From positions 1,488,001-1,552,000 of the forward strand of contig NZ_AP018725.1 in the NCBI RefSeq assembly GCF_003967195.1: a DNA stretch of 64,000 nt, written 5' to 3'. The notes under the pieces were generated by a model that saw only the letters and a program-made list of their open reading frames with translations, was not told the DNA's origin and made no database searches. The position numbers and the translations under genes were made by a program. Positions 1 to 10,009 of the stretch are shown one piece after another. The DNA comes from Sulfuriflexus mobilis (lineage in GTDB: Bacteria > Pseudomonadota > Gammaproteobacteria > AKS1). How positions within the stretch are numbered: the stretch's first letter is position 1; every line of letters begins with the position of its first letter.

Positions 1-47
1 CCTTCGGTGGTGGATTCACCTGGGGTTCGGCACTGATTAAGTATTAA
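1..47 (+). CDS. fabH: 3-oxoacyl-ACP synthase III, C-terminal end (partial)
   Basis: Only the last 14 codons and the TAA stop (45-47) are inside the window. They read FGGGFTWGSALIKY, the conserved C-terminus of FabH with its glycine-rich turn and final aromatic residue. FabH starts fatty-acid synthesis by condensing acetyl-CoA with malonyl-ACP. The gap to fabD is 21 bases, as expected for the fabHDG operon. The identification rests on this short but characteristic tail and on the gene order. Confidence 0.85.
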   Translation, partial: FGGGFTWGSALIKY

Positions 48-68
48 AGATTCAGGAATTCCTTACAC

Positions 69-1001
69 ATGTCATTTGCATTTATTTTTCCAGGTCAGGG
101 CTCACAGAGTATCGGTATGTTGGCCGAACTGGCGACAAGCTTCCCTGTTGTAGAAGAAACCTTTGCCGAGGCATCGAAAGCACTCGGTTATGATTTATGG
201 AAGCTTGTTCAAGAAGGCCCGGAGGAAGAGTTGAACAGTACCGACCGTACCCAGCCCGCCATGTTGACCGCCGGTGTGGCCTGTTGGCGTGTATGGCAAC
301 AGCAGGGTGGAGCGATGCCTGCCATGTTGGCCGGCCACAGCCTGGGTGAATACACCGCGCTGGTCTGTGCCGGTGCCCTGTCGCTGGCCGATGCCGTTAC
401 CTTAGTTGCTGATCGTGGCCGCTTCATGCAGGCTGCGGTGCCGGAGGGTGAGGGTGCCATGGCCGCGATCCTCGGGCTTGCCGACGAAGACGTGATCGCC
501 GTCTGTGAAGCCGCTGCACAAGGTGATGTGTTATCGGCCGTGAACTTTAATTCACCGGGTCAGGTGGTGATCGCCGGTAGTGCGGCGGCGGTAGAACGTG
601 CTGCACCGCTGGCCAAGGAACGCGGTGCCAAACGTGCCGTGATCCTGCCTGTGAGCGTACCATCACATTGTGCGCTGATGGCGCCTGCGGCAGTGAAACT
701 GGCCGAACGTTTACGTACTATCGACTTTACCAGCCCATCCATCCCGGTCATCAATAACGCCGATGTTGATGCCCCAAGCGCGACGGATGCGATTTGCGCC
801 GCGCTGGTCAAACAACTGGATCACCCGGTGCGTTGGGTCGAAACGATTAACAAGATGTCAGCCGAGGGTATTGATACCGTGATCGAGTGTGGTCCGGGCA
901 AAGTGCTTACCGGTTTGAATAAACGTATTAATAAAGCCATGCAGGCATTGCCCGTGTTTGATGCTGAGTCATTAAACGCGGCTATCGATGCCACTAAATA
1001 A
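69..1001 (+). CDS. fabD: Malonyl-CoA:ACP transacylase FabD
   Basis: A 310-residue cytoplasmic acyltransferase that moves malonyl groups from CoA to acyl carrier protein, feeding chain elongation. The N-terminal FPGQGSQ motif, the nucleophile loop GHSLGEYTAL (serine near residue 92) and the histidine of VPSHCALM near residue 201 are all present, as is the C-terminal VIECGPGKVL segment. The length is normal for FabD. It follows fabH and precedes fabG by 18 bases, so the three are probably co-transcribed. Confidence 0.97.
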   Translation: MSFAFIFPGQGSQSIGMLAELATSFPVVEETFAEASKALGYDLWKLVQEGPEEELNSTDRTQPAMLTAGVACWRVWQQQGGAMPAMLAGHSLGEYTALVCAGALSLADAVTLVADRGRFMQAAVPEGEGAMAAILGLADEDVIAVCEAAAQGDVLSAVNFNSPGQVVIAGSAAAVERAAPLAKERGAKRAVILPVSVPSHCALMAPAAVKLAERLRTIDFTSPSIPVINNADVDAPSATDAICAALVKQLDHPVRWVETINKMSAEGIDTVIECGPGKVLTGLNKRINKAMQALPVFDAESLNAAIDATK

Positions 1002-1019
1002 ACAATAAGGGAGCAGATT

Positions 1020-1763
1020 ATGTCTCTACAAGGTGAAATTGCACTCGTCACCGGTGCCAGTCGGGGTATCGGCATGAGTATCGTCCGCGACCTCGGTGCG
1101 CAGGGGGCGACCGTGATCGGCACCGCCACCTCTGAAAAGGGTGCGCAAGCGATTTCTGATTACCTGGCCGAGGCCGGTATAGCCGGTTCGGGTATGGCGC
1201 TGAATGTGACCGATGCGGATTCGGTTGATGCTACCCTGAAGGCGATTACTGATCAGTATGGTGTTGTATCTATTCTTGTGAATAATGCCGGCATTACCCG
1301 TGACAACCTGCTCATGCGCATGAAAGACGATGAGTGGAATGACATTATCAACACCAACCTGACCTCGATTTACCGCCTCTCCAAGGCCGTACTGCGACCG
1401 ATGATGAAGGCACGTAAGGGCCGCATTATCAGTATCGCCTCGGTGGTCGGGATCAGCGGTAATGCCGGGCAGACCAACTATGCGGCCGCCAAGGCCGGTG
1501 TGATCGGTTTTTCCAAGTCACTGGCCCGTGAGGTCGGTAGTCGTGGCATTACCGTTAACGTCGTTGCACCCGGTTTTATCGATACCGATATGACCCGCGA
1601 ACTGCCGGACGAGGTTAAAAACAGCCTGTTGAAGTCGATTCCGCTCGAACGCCTCGGCCAGCCGGAGGAGATCGCCGCCGCGGTCGGCTTCCTCGCCTCA
1701 CCCCTGGCCTCTTACATTACTGGTGAAACCATTAATGTAAATGGCGGCATGGTCATGGATTAA
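1020..1763 (+). CDS. fabG: 3-oxoacyl-ACP reductase FabG
   Basis: A 247-residue short-chain dehydrogenase that reduces 3-oxoacyl-ACP with NADPH in each fatty-acid elongation cycle. The cofactor motif TGASRGIG is at residues 12-19, NNAG near 89-92, and the catalytic Ser/Tyr/Lys set lies in the SIASVVG and YAAAKAG segments. The C-terminus NVNGGMVMD is typical of FabG. An AGGGAG-like ribosome site precedes the ATG. It sits between fabD and acpP, the standard order. Confidence 0.97.
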   Translation: MSLQGEIALVTGASRGIGMSIVRDLGAQGATVIGTATSEKGAQAISDYLAEAGIAGSGMALNVTDADSVDATLKAITDQYGVVSILVNNAGITRDNLLMRMKDDEWNDIINTNLTSIYRLSKAVLRPMMKARKGRIISIASVVGISGNAGQTNYAAAKAGVIGFSKSLAREVGSRGITVNVVAPGFIDTDMTRELPDEVKNSLLKSIPLERLGQPEEIAAAVGFLASPLASYITGETINVNGGMVMD

Positions 1764-1811
1764 GCGATTTTAGGCCTAAAAACTGTATATTTATCATAAA
1801 ACTAGCAATTC

Positions 1812-1840
1812 TGGAATCTGTGTCGGGTTTTCACTACAAT
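1812..1840 (+). promoter_or_regulatory. Possible acpP promoter
   Basis: The 125-base gap between fabG and acpP contains a TACAAT -10-like hexamer (1835-1840), with a weak TGGAAT -35-like hexamer 17 bases upstream (1812-1817). A separate strong acpP promoter is common because acyl carrier protein is needed in large amounts. The -35 match is only 3 of 6, so this is a tentative call. Confidence 0.4.
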
Positions 1841-1888
1841 ACGCACGCGGCACAGCAAAGCCAGATAATTTTAGAGGATTAGAGACTC

Positions 1889-2125
1889 ATGAGTACTATC
1901 GAAGAACGCGTAAAGAAGATTGTTGTAGAACAGCTTGGCGTTAAGGAAGAAGAAGTAACAAAAGAAGCATCGTTCGTTGATGATCTGGGCGCAGATTCAC
2001 TCGATACCGTAGAGCTGGTTATGGCTCTCGAGGAAGAGTTCGAAACCGAAATTCCTGATGAAGATGCCGAAAAGATCACTACAGTCCAGCAGGCCGTCGA
2101 CTACGTCAACGCCAACCAGGGCTGA
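1889..2125 (+). CDS. acpP: Acyl carrier protein
   Basis: A 78-residue acidic four-helix protein that carries growing acyl chains on a phosphopantetheine arm. The attachment serine is in the [14 protein letters not shown] motif near residue 37. Length and acidity fit AcpP exactly. A GAGGATTAGAG ribosome site precedes the ATG. A terminator-like hairpin follows it (2151-2190), so acpP can be expressed above the level of its neighbours. Confidence 0.98.
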   Translation: MSTIEERVKKIVVEQLGVKEEEVTKEASFVDDLGADSLDTVELVMALEEEFETEIPDEDAEKITTVQQAVDYVNANQG

Positions 2126-2150
2126 TCGAAGCACTCATTAAGGTGTTCAT

Positions 2151-2190
2151 GGCCGCTTCCATGGTATGTGGAAGGCGGCCTTTCCTTTTT
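2151..2190 (+). terminator. acpP-fabF intergenic terminator/attenuator
   Basis: GGCCGCTTCC (2151-2160) pairs with GGAAGGCGGCC (2170-2180), leaving one bulged base and a 9-base loop. The stem is followed by TTTCCTTTTT. This is an intrinsic terminator between acpP and fabF and probably acts partially, lowering fabF relative to acpP. Confidence 0.75.
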
Positions 2191-2222
2191 CTGCCCTCGC
2201 AGAAACTGACAGGAGCAAACGC

Positions 2223-3461
2223 GTGACTAGACGTGTTGTTGTGACTGGCCTCGGTATTGTTTCGCCAGTTGGACTAAATATTAAAAATTCATGGGATAAC
2301 ATTCTTGCCGGCAAGAGTGGTATCACCCCGATCACCCATTTTGATGCCTCGGCCTTTGCCACGCAGTTCAGTGGTTCGGTGAAAGAGTTTGATGTCACCG
2401 AATACATGTCGGCCAAGGAAGCCCGCAAGATGGATACCTTTATCCATTACGGTATTGCCGCCGGCACTCAGGCCCTGAAAGACTCCGGCCTCGAAGTCAC
2501 TGAAGAGAACGCTCATCGTATCGGTGTTTCGATAGGCTCGGGTATCGGTGGTCTGGCGGGTATCGAAAAGGGCCATGACGCCTATCTGAAGGGTGGGCCT
2601 CGAAAGATTTCGCCTTTCTTTGTTCCCAGTAACATCATTAACATGATCTCGGGTAACTTCTCGATCATGCATGGTCTGAAGGGTCCGAACATCGCGATTG
2701 TTACCGCCTGCACCACGGGCACACACAGTGTTGGTGATGCCGGTCGTATGATCGCGCACGGTGATGCCGATGTTATGGTTGCCGGTGGTGCCGAAATGGC
2801 CACCTCGCCAATGGGGCTGGGCGGTTTTTGTTCCGCGCGCGCACTCTCATCACGCAATGACAGTCCAGAAACCGCCAGCCGTCCTTGGGACAAGGACCGT
2901 GACGGTTTTGTTCTCGGTGATGGTGCCGGTGTGCTGGTGTTGGAGGAATACGAACACGCCAGGGCACGTGGCGCGAAGATTTATGCCGAGTTAACCGGTT
3001 TTGGTATGAGTGGTGATGCCTATCACATGACCTCACCCTCCGAAGGTGGTGAAGGTGCCATGCGCTGTATGCAAAACGCCATGAATGATGCCGGTATCAA
3101 TGCCGATGCAGTCGACTACATTAATGCTCACGGCACCTCGACACCGGCCGGTGATGTCGCCGAGACCATGGCGATGAAAGGGGCCTTCGGCGGGCACGCC
3201 AGTAAACTGGCGGTCAGTTCCACCAAGTCCATGACCGGCCATTTGCTCGGTGCCGCGGGGGGCATCGAGGCGGTCTTTACCTGTCTGGCCATTCGTGATC
3301 AGGTGGCACCACCGACCATAAACATCTTTAACCAGGACCCGGAGTGTGATCTTGACTATGTGCCGGACACGGCGCGTGAGATGAAGATTGATGTTGCCAT
3401 GTCCAACTCGTTTGGTTTTGGCGGCACCAATGGCACGGTCATCTTCCGCAGGCTCGATTAA
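2223..3461 (+). CDS. fabF: 3-oxoacyl-ACP synthase II FabF
   Basis: A condensing enzyme of 412 residues that elongates acyl-ACP with malonyl-ACP. The Cys-His-His triad is visible: the cysteine in TACTTGTHS, histidine in [11 protein letters not shown] and histidine in [12 protein letters not shown] chose the GTG at 2223 because it has an AGGAG ribosome site (2211-2215) and gives the family N-terminus [16 protein letters not shown]. The frame is open further upstream to an ATG at 2166, but that start lies inside the acpP terminator hairpin. pabB follows 31 bases later. Confidence 0.96.
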   Translation: MTRRVVVTGLGIVSPVGLNIKNSWDNILAGKSGITPITHFDASAFATQFSGSVKEFDVTEYMSAKEARKMDTFIHYGIAAGTQALKDSGLEVTEENAHRIGVSIGSGIGGLAGIEKGHDAYLKGGPRKISPFFVPSNIINMISGNFSIMHGLKGPNIAIVTACTTGTHSVGDAGRMIAHGDADVMVAGGAEMATSPMGLGGFCSARALSSRNDSPETASRPWDKDRDGFVLGDGAGVLVLEEYEHARARGAKIYAELTGFGMSGDAYHMTSPSEGGEGAMRCMQNAMNDAGINADAVDYINAHGTSTPAGDVAETMAMKGAFGGHASKLAVSSTKSMTGHLLGAAGGIEAVFTCLAIRDQVAPPTINIFNQDPECDLDYVPDTAREMKIDVAMSNSFGFGGTNGTVIFRRLD

Positions 3462-3492
3462 GACTGACATCGCTGGTTGCGCTCCGGCAGCG

Positions 3493-4896
3493 ATGCAATC
3501 CATGAATACCCACAACCGGGAATCCTCTGCAAGCGTCACTTTTATTGAACCTGTGGAGGGTTTCCCGGACTTGCTGGCCCTGCACGAGGCCAATCCACAG
3601 CGTTATCCCTATCTGCTGGAAAGTGTCGCCCACGGTAACCCGCAGGCACGCTATGACATCCTGTTTGCCTTTCCCGGTGAGTCGCTGGTGCTGGATGCCG
3701 ACATGCACCTGCATGCCGACACACGCCGGCCTGAGGGTAATGACTTTCTGTCTAATCTCGATGCCTGGTGGCGGGAGGAACAACAACCCTCAAGCCTTGA
3801 CCAGGAACTGCCGTTTCGCGGCGGCTGGTTTATCTTTCTGGCCTATGAACTGGCAGGGCAGATTGAACCGGTACTGGATTTGCCGCGTGCTGAAAAACTT
3901 CTACCGACAGCCCTGGCAACACGTATTCCACTTGCCCTGGTTCGTGACCATGTCACGGAACGTTGCTGGCTGGTCGGCGAAAATGTCCAGCATGAAAAGG
4001 CTGCATTGGTGCATGCTGATCTTGATGGCCTGGTACCGCCGGCGACGAGTACAACGCCAGTAGAGTGCAGACTTGAGGAGGAAGCTGGCGATACCTATAT
4101 CGAGGCTGTTGAAAAAATTCGCCGTTATATTGTTGATGGCGATGTCTTCCAGGTTAACCTGTCGAGAAAGTGGCAGGGTGAGATTGATGAAGGCTTCAGC
4201 GATGCCAACCTGTATCGCGCTCTTCGCAGAAATAACCCGGCACCGTTTGCCGGTCTGATGCATTTCAACGGCAGTAGTGTGATCAGCTCTTCGCCAGAGC
4301 GGCTGGTCCAGGTGCATCGTCGCCATGTCGAGACACGACCCATTGCCGGTACCCGGCCACGCGGTGAGGCCATGGCTACCGACCGCGCACTCTCTGAGGA
4401 GCTACTGGCCCATCCCAAGGAACGTGCCGAACATATTATGCTTATCGACCTGGAACGTAATGACCTTGGCCGGGTTTGTGAACCGGGTTCGGTTGAGGTG
4501 AATGAGCTCATGGTGCTGGAATCGTATGCCCATGTGCATCACATTGTCTCCAATGTACGGGGCGAACTGCGTGAAGCTGTGACGCCGGGCCAAGTCATCG
4601 CCGCCACCTTCCCGGGTGGCACTATCACCGGTTGCCCCAAGGTACGCTGCATGGCGATCATCGCCGAGCTCGAACACAGCCCGCGAGAGGCTTATACTGG
4701 TTCTATGGGTTATCTGAATCTCGATGGTGATATGGACCTGAATATCCTGATCCGCACGATGATACGCCGCGGTAAGCAGATCAGCCTGCGCGCCGGTGCG
4801 GGCATTGTCGCCGACTCTGTTCCACATGCCGAGTTGCAGGAAACCCGTGCCAAGGCGCGTGGCCTGTTACGGGCACTGGGTTTGGGGGAGTCCTGA
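3493..4896 (+). CDS. pabB: Aminodeoxychorismate synthase component I PabB
   Basis: A chorismate-using enzyme of about 467 residues that makes 4-amino-4-deoxychorismate for folate synthesis, normally with glutamine amidotransferase PabA. Chorismate-domain motifs are present: ERNDLGRV, GTITGCPKVR and YTGSMGYL. The nucleophile motif reads PIAGT (4339-4353) rather than the PIKGT of E. coli PabB, so the covalent lysine is absent, as in the TrpE-like subclass. The frame is open upstream into fabF; the ATG at 3493 or 3502 is favoured because it brings the N-terminus in line with the family, but neither has a strong ribosome site. The adjacent pabC supports PabB over TrpE. Confidence 0.88.
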   Translation: MQSMNTHNRESSASVTFIEPVEGFPDLLALHEANPQRYPYLLESVAHGNPQARYDILFAFPGESLVLDADMHLHADTRRPEGNDFLSNLDAWWREEQQPSSLDQELPFRGGWFIFLAYELAGQIEPVLDLPRAEKLLPTALATRIPLALVRDHVTERCWLVGENVQHEKAALVHADLDGLVPPATSTTPVECRLEEEAGDTYIEAVEKIRRYIVDGDVFQVNLSRKWQGEIDEGFSDANLYRALRRNNPAPFAGLMHFNGSSVISSSPERLVQVHRRHVETRPIAGTRPRGEAMATDRALSEELLAHPKERAEHIMLIDLERNDLGRVCEPGSVEVNELMVLESYAHVHHIVSNVRGELREAVTPGQVIAATFPGGTITGCPKVRCMAIIAELEHSPREAYTGSMGYLNLDGDMDLNILIRTMIRRGKQISLRAGAGIVADSVPHAELQETRAKARGLLRALGLGES

Positions 4897-4897
4897 G

Positions 4898-5722
4898 ATG
4901 ATGCTGATTAACGGTGTTGCCACCCATACGCTGCCGGCCACGGACCGGGCCGTGCAGTATGGTGACGGTGTGTTTGAAACCATCGCCGTCTTTCGTGGTG
5001 AGCCCCGTGCCTGGCATCGCCACATGCGGCGACTGTTTGTCGGTTGTGCCAAACTGGGTATTCCTCAGCCGGATACCGAGCAGCTCAGGGCCGAGGTCAG
5101 CCGGTTATATAAAGCCTCGGGCGAGGGTCAGGAACGTGGGGTCTTGAAGATCATCATCAGTCGGGGGAGTGATGGGCGTGGCTATCGACCACCGTCTAGC
5201 CCCTCACCGACACGCATCCTCGCGCTGTACCCGTGGCCGACGCATACCTCTGAGTGGTACAAGCTCGGCATCCGCCTGCATGTTTGTGAAACGCCGCTGT
5301 CCTGCAATCCTGCCCTGGCGGGGATTAAACATCTTAACCGTCTGGAAAATATCCTTGCCGCGAGTGAATGGCAGGAGCAGGGTATTGCCGAAGGCCTGAT
5401 GTGTGATATGCAGGGCAAGGCTATTGAAGGTACCATGACGAATATCTTTGCCGTCTTTGATAACAGTCTGCATACCCCTGATCTGCGTCACTGTGGTGTT
5501 GCCGGTACGATGCGTGCCCGCGTTATCGAGGCGGCGGTTGAGCTGGGTGTTAAGGTCAGTGAGCGCAGCATCAACATGGAAGAACTGTTTACGGCCAATG
5601 AATTATTTGTGTGTAACAGTATTTTAAATATTGTCGGTGTCCGGCAGCTGGCGAATCACCCGTATGTGGCCCCTGGCGAGATGACACGCCGCCTGGCTGC
5701 GGTAACGCGAGACAGGGAATAA
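4898..5722 (+). CDS. pabC: 4-amino-4-deoxychorismate lyase PabC
   Basis: A 274-residue class IV PLP enzyme that releases pyruvate from aminodeoxychorismate to give p-aminobenzoate. The PLP lysine lies in GIKHLNRLEN. The YGDGVFET N-terminal motif and the C-terminal TANELFVCNS segment are typical of the fold-type IV family. The ATG at 4898 is one base after the pabB stop and has a GGGGGAG ribosome site at 4884-4890, so pabB and pabC are probably translationally coupled. The longer open frame starting at 4796 would overlap pabB and is rejected. Confidence 0.92.
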   Translation: MMLINGVATHTLPATDRAVQYGDGVFETIAVFRGEPRAWHRHMRRLFVGCAKLGIPQPDTEQLRAEVSRLYKASGEGQERGVLKIIISRGSDGRGYRPPSSPSPTRILALYPWPTHTSEWYKLGIRLHVCETPLSCNPALAGIKHLNRLENILAASEWQEQGIAEGLMCDMQGKAIEGTMTNIFAVFDNSLHTPDLRHCGVAGTMRARVIEAAVELGVKVSERSINMEELFTANELFVCNSILNIVGVRQLANHPYVAPGEMTRRLAAVTRDRE

Positions 5723-5733
5723 AGGACGGTTAC

Positions 5734-7409
<1,676 letters not shown>

Positions 7410-7417
7410 TTACGGTT

Positions 7418-8404
7418 ATGGAATATTTACCCTGGCAAACAGACCCCTGGCAATCGCTGCAACAACGTCGCCGCGCCGGTCGCATGCCGCATGCCCTGCT
7501 GCTTAGCGGGCCTGCCGGGATCGGTAAGTACGCATTTGCGCAGGCGCTCGCCAGGAGCCTGTTATGCCAGTCACCGACGGAGGCGGGCAGTGCCTGTGGC
7601 CACTGCAAGGCCTGTGAGCTACTGGCGGCCGGCAGTCATCCGGACTGGATGAGTATCGTGCCGGAGGAAGAGGGTAAGGCCATCAAGGTCGATCAGGTTC
7701 GCAGCCTGGCAGAATTTACCGCACTGCATGCCCATTATAGCGGTTACAAGGTCATTATCCTGCAGCCAGCCGAGCACATGAACCACGCCGCCGCCAATAG
7801 CCTGCTCAAGACCCTCGAGGAACCAAGTGCCGATACCCTGTTATTGCTTGTCAGCGCCCAGCCTCAGCGACTGTTGGCAACGATTCGCAGCCGTTGCCAA
7901 CAACTGCATTTTACTGCCCCGGCAAAGGGCGAGGCCCTGACCTGGCTGCGGTCGCAAATCGCCAATGCGGATGTCGAGCACCTGCTGGAGATGGCCTCCG
8001 GGGCCCCACTGACGGCACTGAAAATGGCCGATAGCGGCCTGGACAAGGTCTTTGACGATAGCCTCAAGAGTATCGAGTCCCTGTCAAGCCGCCAGGGCGA
8101 CCCGCTGCGGGTCGCCAGTGACTGGCAAAAGCAGGACGGAATGCAAACCCTGCACTGGTTTAGTGGCTGGGTCACCGATATGATACGACTGGCCAGTAGC
8201 CCGAATCCGCCGCACCTGGACTACGGTGCCCTGAGGCAACGTTTGCAAGCACTGGCAAAACGACTAGAATTAAATGCATTACACCGGTTTCTTGAACAGT
8301 TGAATGAAGCCAGAAGGCTGCTGGCGACCAGCCAGGTCAACCCGCAGCTGCTTTTCGAAGAATTACTGGTACGCTGGTCGGCCTTGCCGAGGCGCCAGGC
8401 GTAA
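7418..8404 (+). CDS. holB: DNA polymerase III delta-prime subunit HolB
   Basis: A 328-residue clamp-loader subunit. The AAA+ fold has a P-loop-like GPAGIGKYAFAQ near residues 30-41. A cysteine cluster of the zinc-binding type (CQSP...CGHCKAC, residues about 51-68) and the EEPSADTLLLLVSAQP and TIRSRCQQLHF motifs are conserved. The C-terminal domain is shorter and less conserved, as usual for delta-prime. It sits between tmk and pilZ, as in Pseudomonas and many other gammaproteobacteria. Confidence 0.93.
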   Translation: MEYLPWQTDPWQSLQQRRRAGRMPHALLLSGPAGIGKYAFAQALARSLLCQSPTEAGSACGHCKACELLAAGSHPDWMSIVPEEEGKAIKVDQVRSLAEFTALHAHYSGYKVIILQPAEHMNHAAANSLLKTLEEPSADTLLLLVSAQPQRLLATIRSRCQQLHFTAPAKGEALTWLRSQIANADVEHLLEMASGAPLTALKMADSGLDKVFDDSLKSIESLSSRQGDPLRVASDWQKQDGMQTLHWFSGWVTDMIRLASSPNPPHLDYGALRQRLQALAKRLELNALHRFLEQLNEARRLLATSQVNPQLLFEELLVRWSALPRRQA

Positions 8405-8431
8405 AAGACAATAACAAACAGGTAGAAATTC

Positions 8432-8788
8432 ATGGCAGCACCTAAAATGCCCGGCCGACAGGGTATCCTCTCCCTGACGATCAAGGACAAGAGCGCGCTG
8501 TATGCCGCCTATATGCCTTTTATCAAGAATGGTGGTTTATTTATCCCAACCAATAAAAGTTACGCGCTGGGGGACGAAGTCTTTATGCTCCTGACCCTGA
8601 TGGAAGAGACCGAGAAGATACCGGTGGCCGGCAAGATCGTCTGGATCACCCCAAAGGGCGCGCAGGGTGCGCGCGCCGCCGGCGTCGGCGTACAGTTCAG
8701 TGACCTGGATAACGGCGCGGCACGCAACAAGATTGAGACCTACCTTGCCGGCGCCTTGCAATCGGACAGGACTACGCACACGATGTAG
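8432..8788 (+). CDS. pilZ: Type IV pilus assembly PilZ protein
   Basis: A 118-residue single PilZ-domain protein. The holB-pilZ-tatD order matches the type IV pilus PilZ of Pseudomonas and Xanthomonas. Recognisable stretches are NGGLFIPTNKSYALGDEV, the GKIVWITPKG strand and the GVGVQFSD end motif. The RxxxR and D/NxSxxG residues that bind cyclic di-GMP in other PilZ domains are not seen, which is normal for this subgroup that acts in pilus assembly by protein contacts. An inverted repeat (AGGACTAC/GTAGTCCT, 8768-8792) spans the stop codon. Confidence 0.9.
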   Translation: MAAPKMPGRQGILSLTIKDKSALYAAYMPFIKNGGLFIPTNKSYALGDEVFMLLTLMEETEKIPVAGKIVWITPKGAQGARAAGVGVQFSDLDNGAARNKIETYLAGALQSDRTTHTM

Positions 8789-8812
8789 TCCTGACGTCAC
8801 AGCGAATAGACA

Positions 8813-8848
8813 AGGCGTGCCCGGCGAATAGCCGTACACGCCTTTTTC
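8813..8848 (+). terminator. Intrinsic terminator after pilZ
   Basis: AGGCGTG (8813-8819) pairs with CACGCCT (8837-8843), with a nested CGGC/GCCG stem inside the loop, followed by TTTTTCTT. It lies between pilZ and tatD, so tatD either depends on readthrough or has its own promoter. Confidence 0.8.
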
Positions 8849-8867
8849 TTGAACGACAGGAACAACC

Positions 8868-9662
8868 ATGACTGCTTTACTTGTTGATTCACATTGCCAC
8901 ATCGACCTCATGGATTATGAGAAGCTCGGTGGCGACCCGGCCCAGGCCGTGGCTGCCGCGGAGGAAAACGGCGTCGGCCACATGCTCTGTGTCGCGGTGA
9001 ACCTGGAGCAGTATCCATCGATGCGTGAAACCGTTAAGGATATGCCGAACGTGTATGTCTCTGTCGGCGTGCACCCGAATGAGTCAGAGGGTAAAGACCC
9101 GAGTATCGAAGAACTGGTTGCGCTGGCCGCCGATGACAAGGTCGTGGCGATTGGAGAAACCGGGCTGGATTATTTTCGCAGTGAAGGCGACCTTGAATGG
9201 CAGCGACAGCGTTTTCGCAGGCATATTGCAGCGGCCAAACAGACCGGTAAACCATTGATCATCCATAGCCGTGAGGCACGTGAGGACACCATTAAGGTGT
9301 TGCGTGAAGAACATGCTGAGGAAATCGGTGGTGTGATGCATTGTTTTGCCGAAGACTGGGACATGGCACAGCAGGCGATGGCGTTGGGATTTTATATTTC
9401 CTTTTCGGGGATTGTGACCTTCAAGAGTGCCACGACCCTGCAGGATGTGGCGAGACGTGTGCCACTGGACCGCATGCTGGTGGAAACCGATTCACCCTGG
9501 CTGGCACCGGTGCCCTATCGTGGCAAGACCAACCAGCCGGCCTATGTTAAACATGTCGCCGAATTTATCGCCGAACTGCGCGGCGACAGTTACCAGACGA
9601 TCGCGGCGGCCAGTACAGAAAATTTCTTCCGCCTGTTTAACAGCGCACACGCCGTCACTTAG
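8868..9662 (+). CDS. TatD-family metal-dependent hydrolase (YcfH-like)
   Basis: A 264-residue TIM-barrel metallohydrolase of the TatD DNase family. The metal ligands are visible in order: HCHID near residue 9, the glutamate of GETGLDYF, HSREA, MHCF and the aspartate of VETDSPWLAP. The length is standard. The holB-pilZ-tatD order marks it as the YcfH branch, whose members have deoxyribonuclease or D-tyrosyl deacylase-like activities; the exact substrate cannot be read from sequence. Its stop overlaps the convergent 9659-9937 gene by four bases. Confidence 0.9.
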   Translation: MTALLVDSHCHIDLMDYEKLGGDPAQAVAAAEENGVGHMLCVAVNLEQYPSMRETVKDMPNVYVSVGVHPNESEGKDPSIEELVALAADDKVVAIGETGLDYFRSEGDLEWQRQRFRRHIAAAKQTGKPLIIHSREAREDTIKVLREEHAEEIGGVMHCFAEDWDMAQQAMALGFYISFSGIVTFKSATTLQDVARRVPLDRMLVETDSPWLAPVPYRGKTNQPAYVKHVAEFIAELRGDSYQTIAAASTENFFRLFNSAHAVT

Positions 9663-9937
9663 TCGGCATTTTCCTTATGGCGGTGGTCACGGACAAACTC
9701 GATGGCATCCTCAACGGCTTTTGTAATATCTTTAGCCATGTTTTCACGTTCCTCTGAAGACATGTAAAAGGCCATATCGACCTGGTGACGAATGTAGCGG
9801 GCCGGCAGGTTATTCAGGGCCACGCAGGCCACATCGGCGAGGTAATCCAGGTCATCGCCATGGATTGGCCCCAATGTAGCCAGGATCCGGTCGTAGACGG
9901 GCTTTTCGTAATAATTGCTGATGGCTTCAAATGTCAT
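9659..9937 (-). CDS. ComFB-like late competence family protein
   Basis: A 92-residue soluble protein. The NYYEKPVYDRIL start, the VACVALNNLPARYIRHQVDM core and a C-terminal helical segment match the ComFB family, first seen in the Bacillus comF operon and in some bacteria linked to cyclic di-GMP signalling. The start has a strong GGAG site five bases upstream. The gene converges on tatD with a four-base overlap and is 72 bases from the fadD-like gene on the same strand. The family assignment is good; the role is unknown. Confidence 0.8.
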   Translation of the reverse strand: MTFEAISNYYEKPVYDRILATLGPIHGDDLDYLADVACVALNNLPARYIRHQVDMAFYMSSEERENMAKDITKAVEDAIEFVRDHRHKENAD

Positions 9938-10009
9938 ATAGGCTCCTTATCTGATACAGGTATCGGACAGTGGAGGAAAATATTGAGTCCGGCTGCCTGA
10001 TTATTTCCT

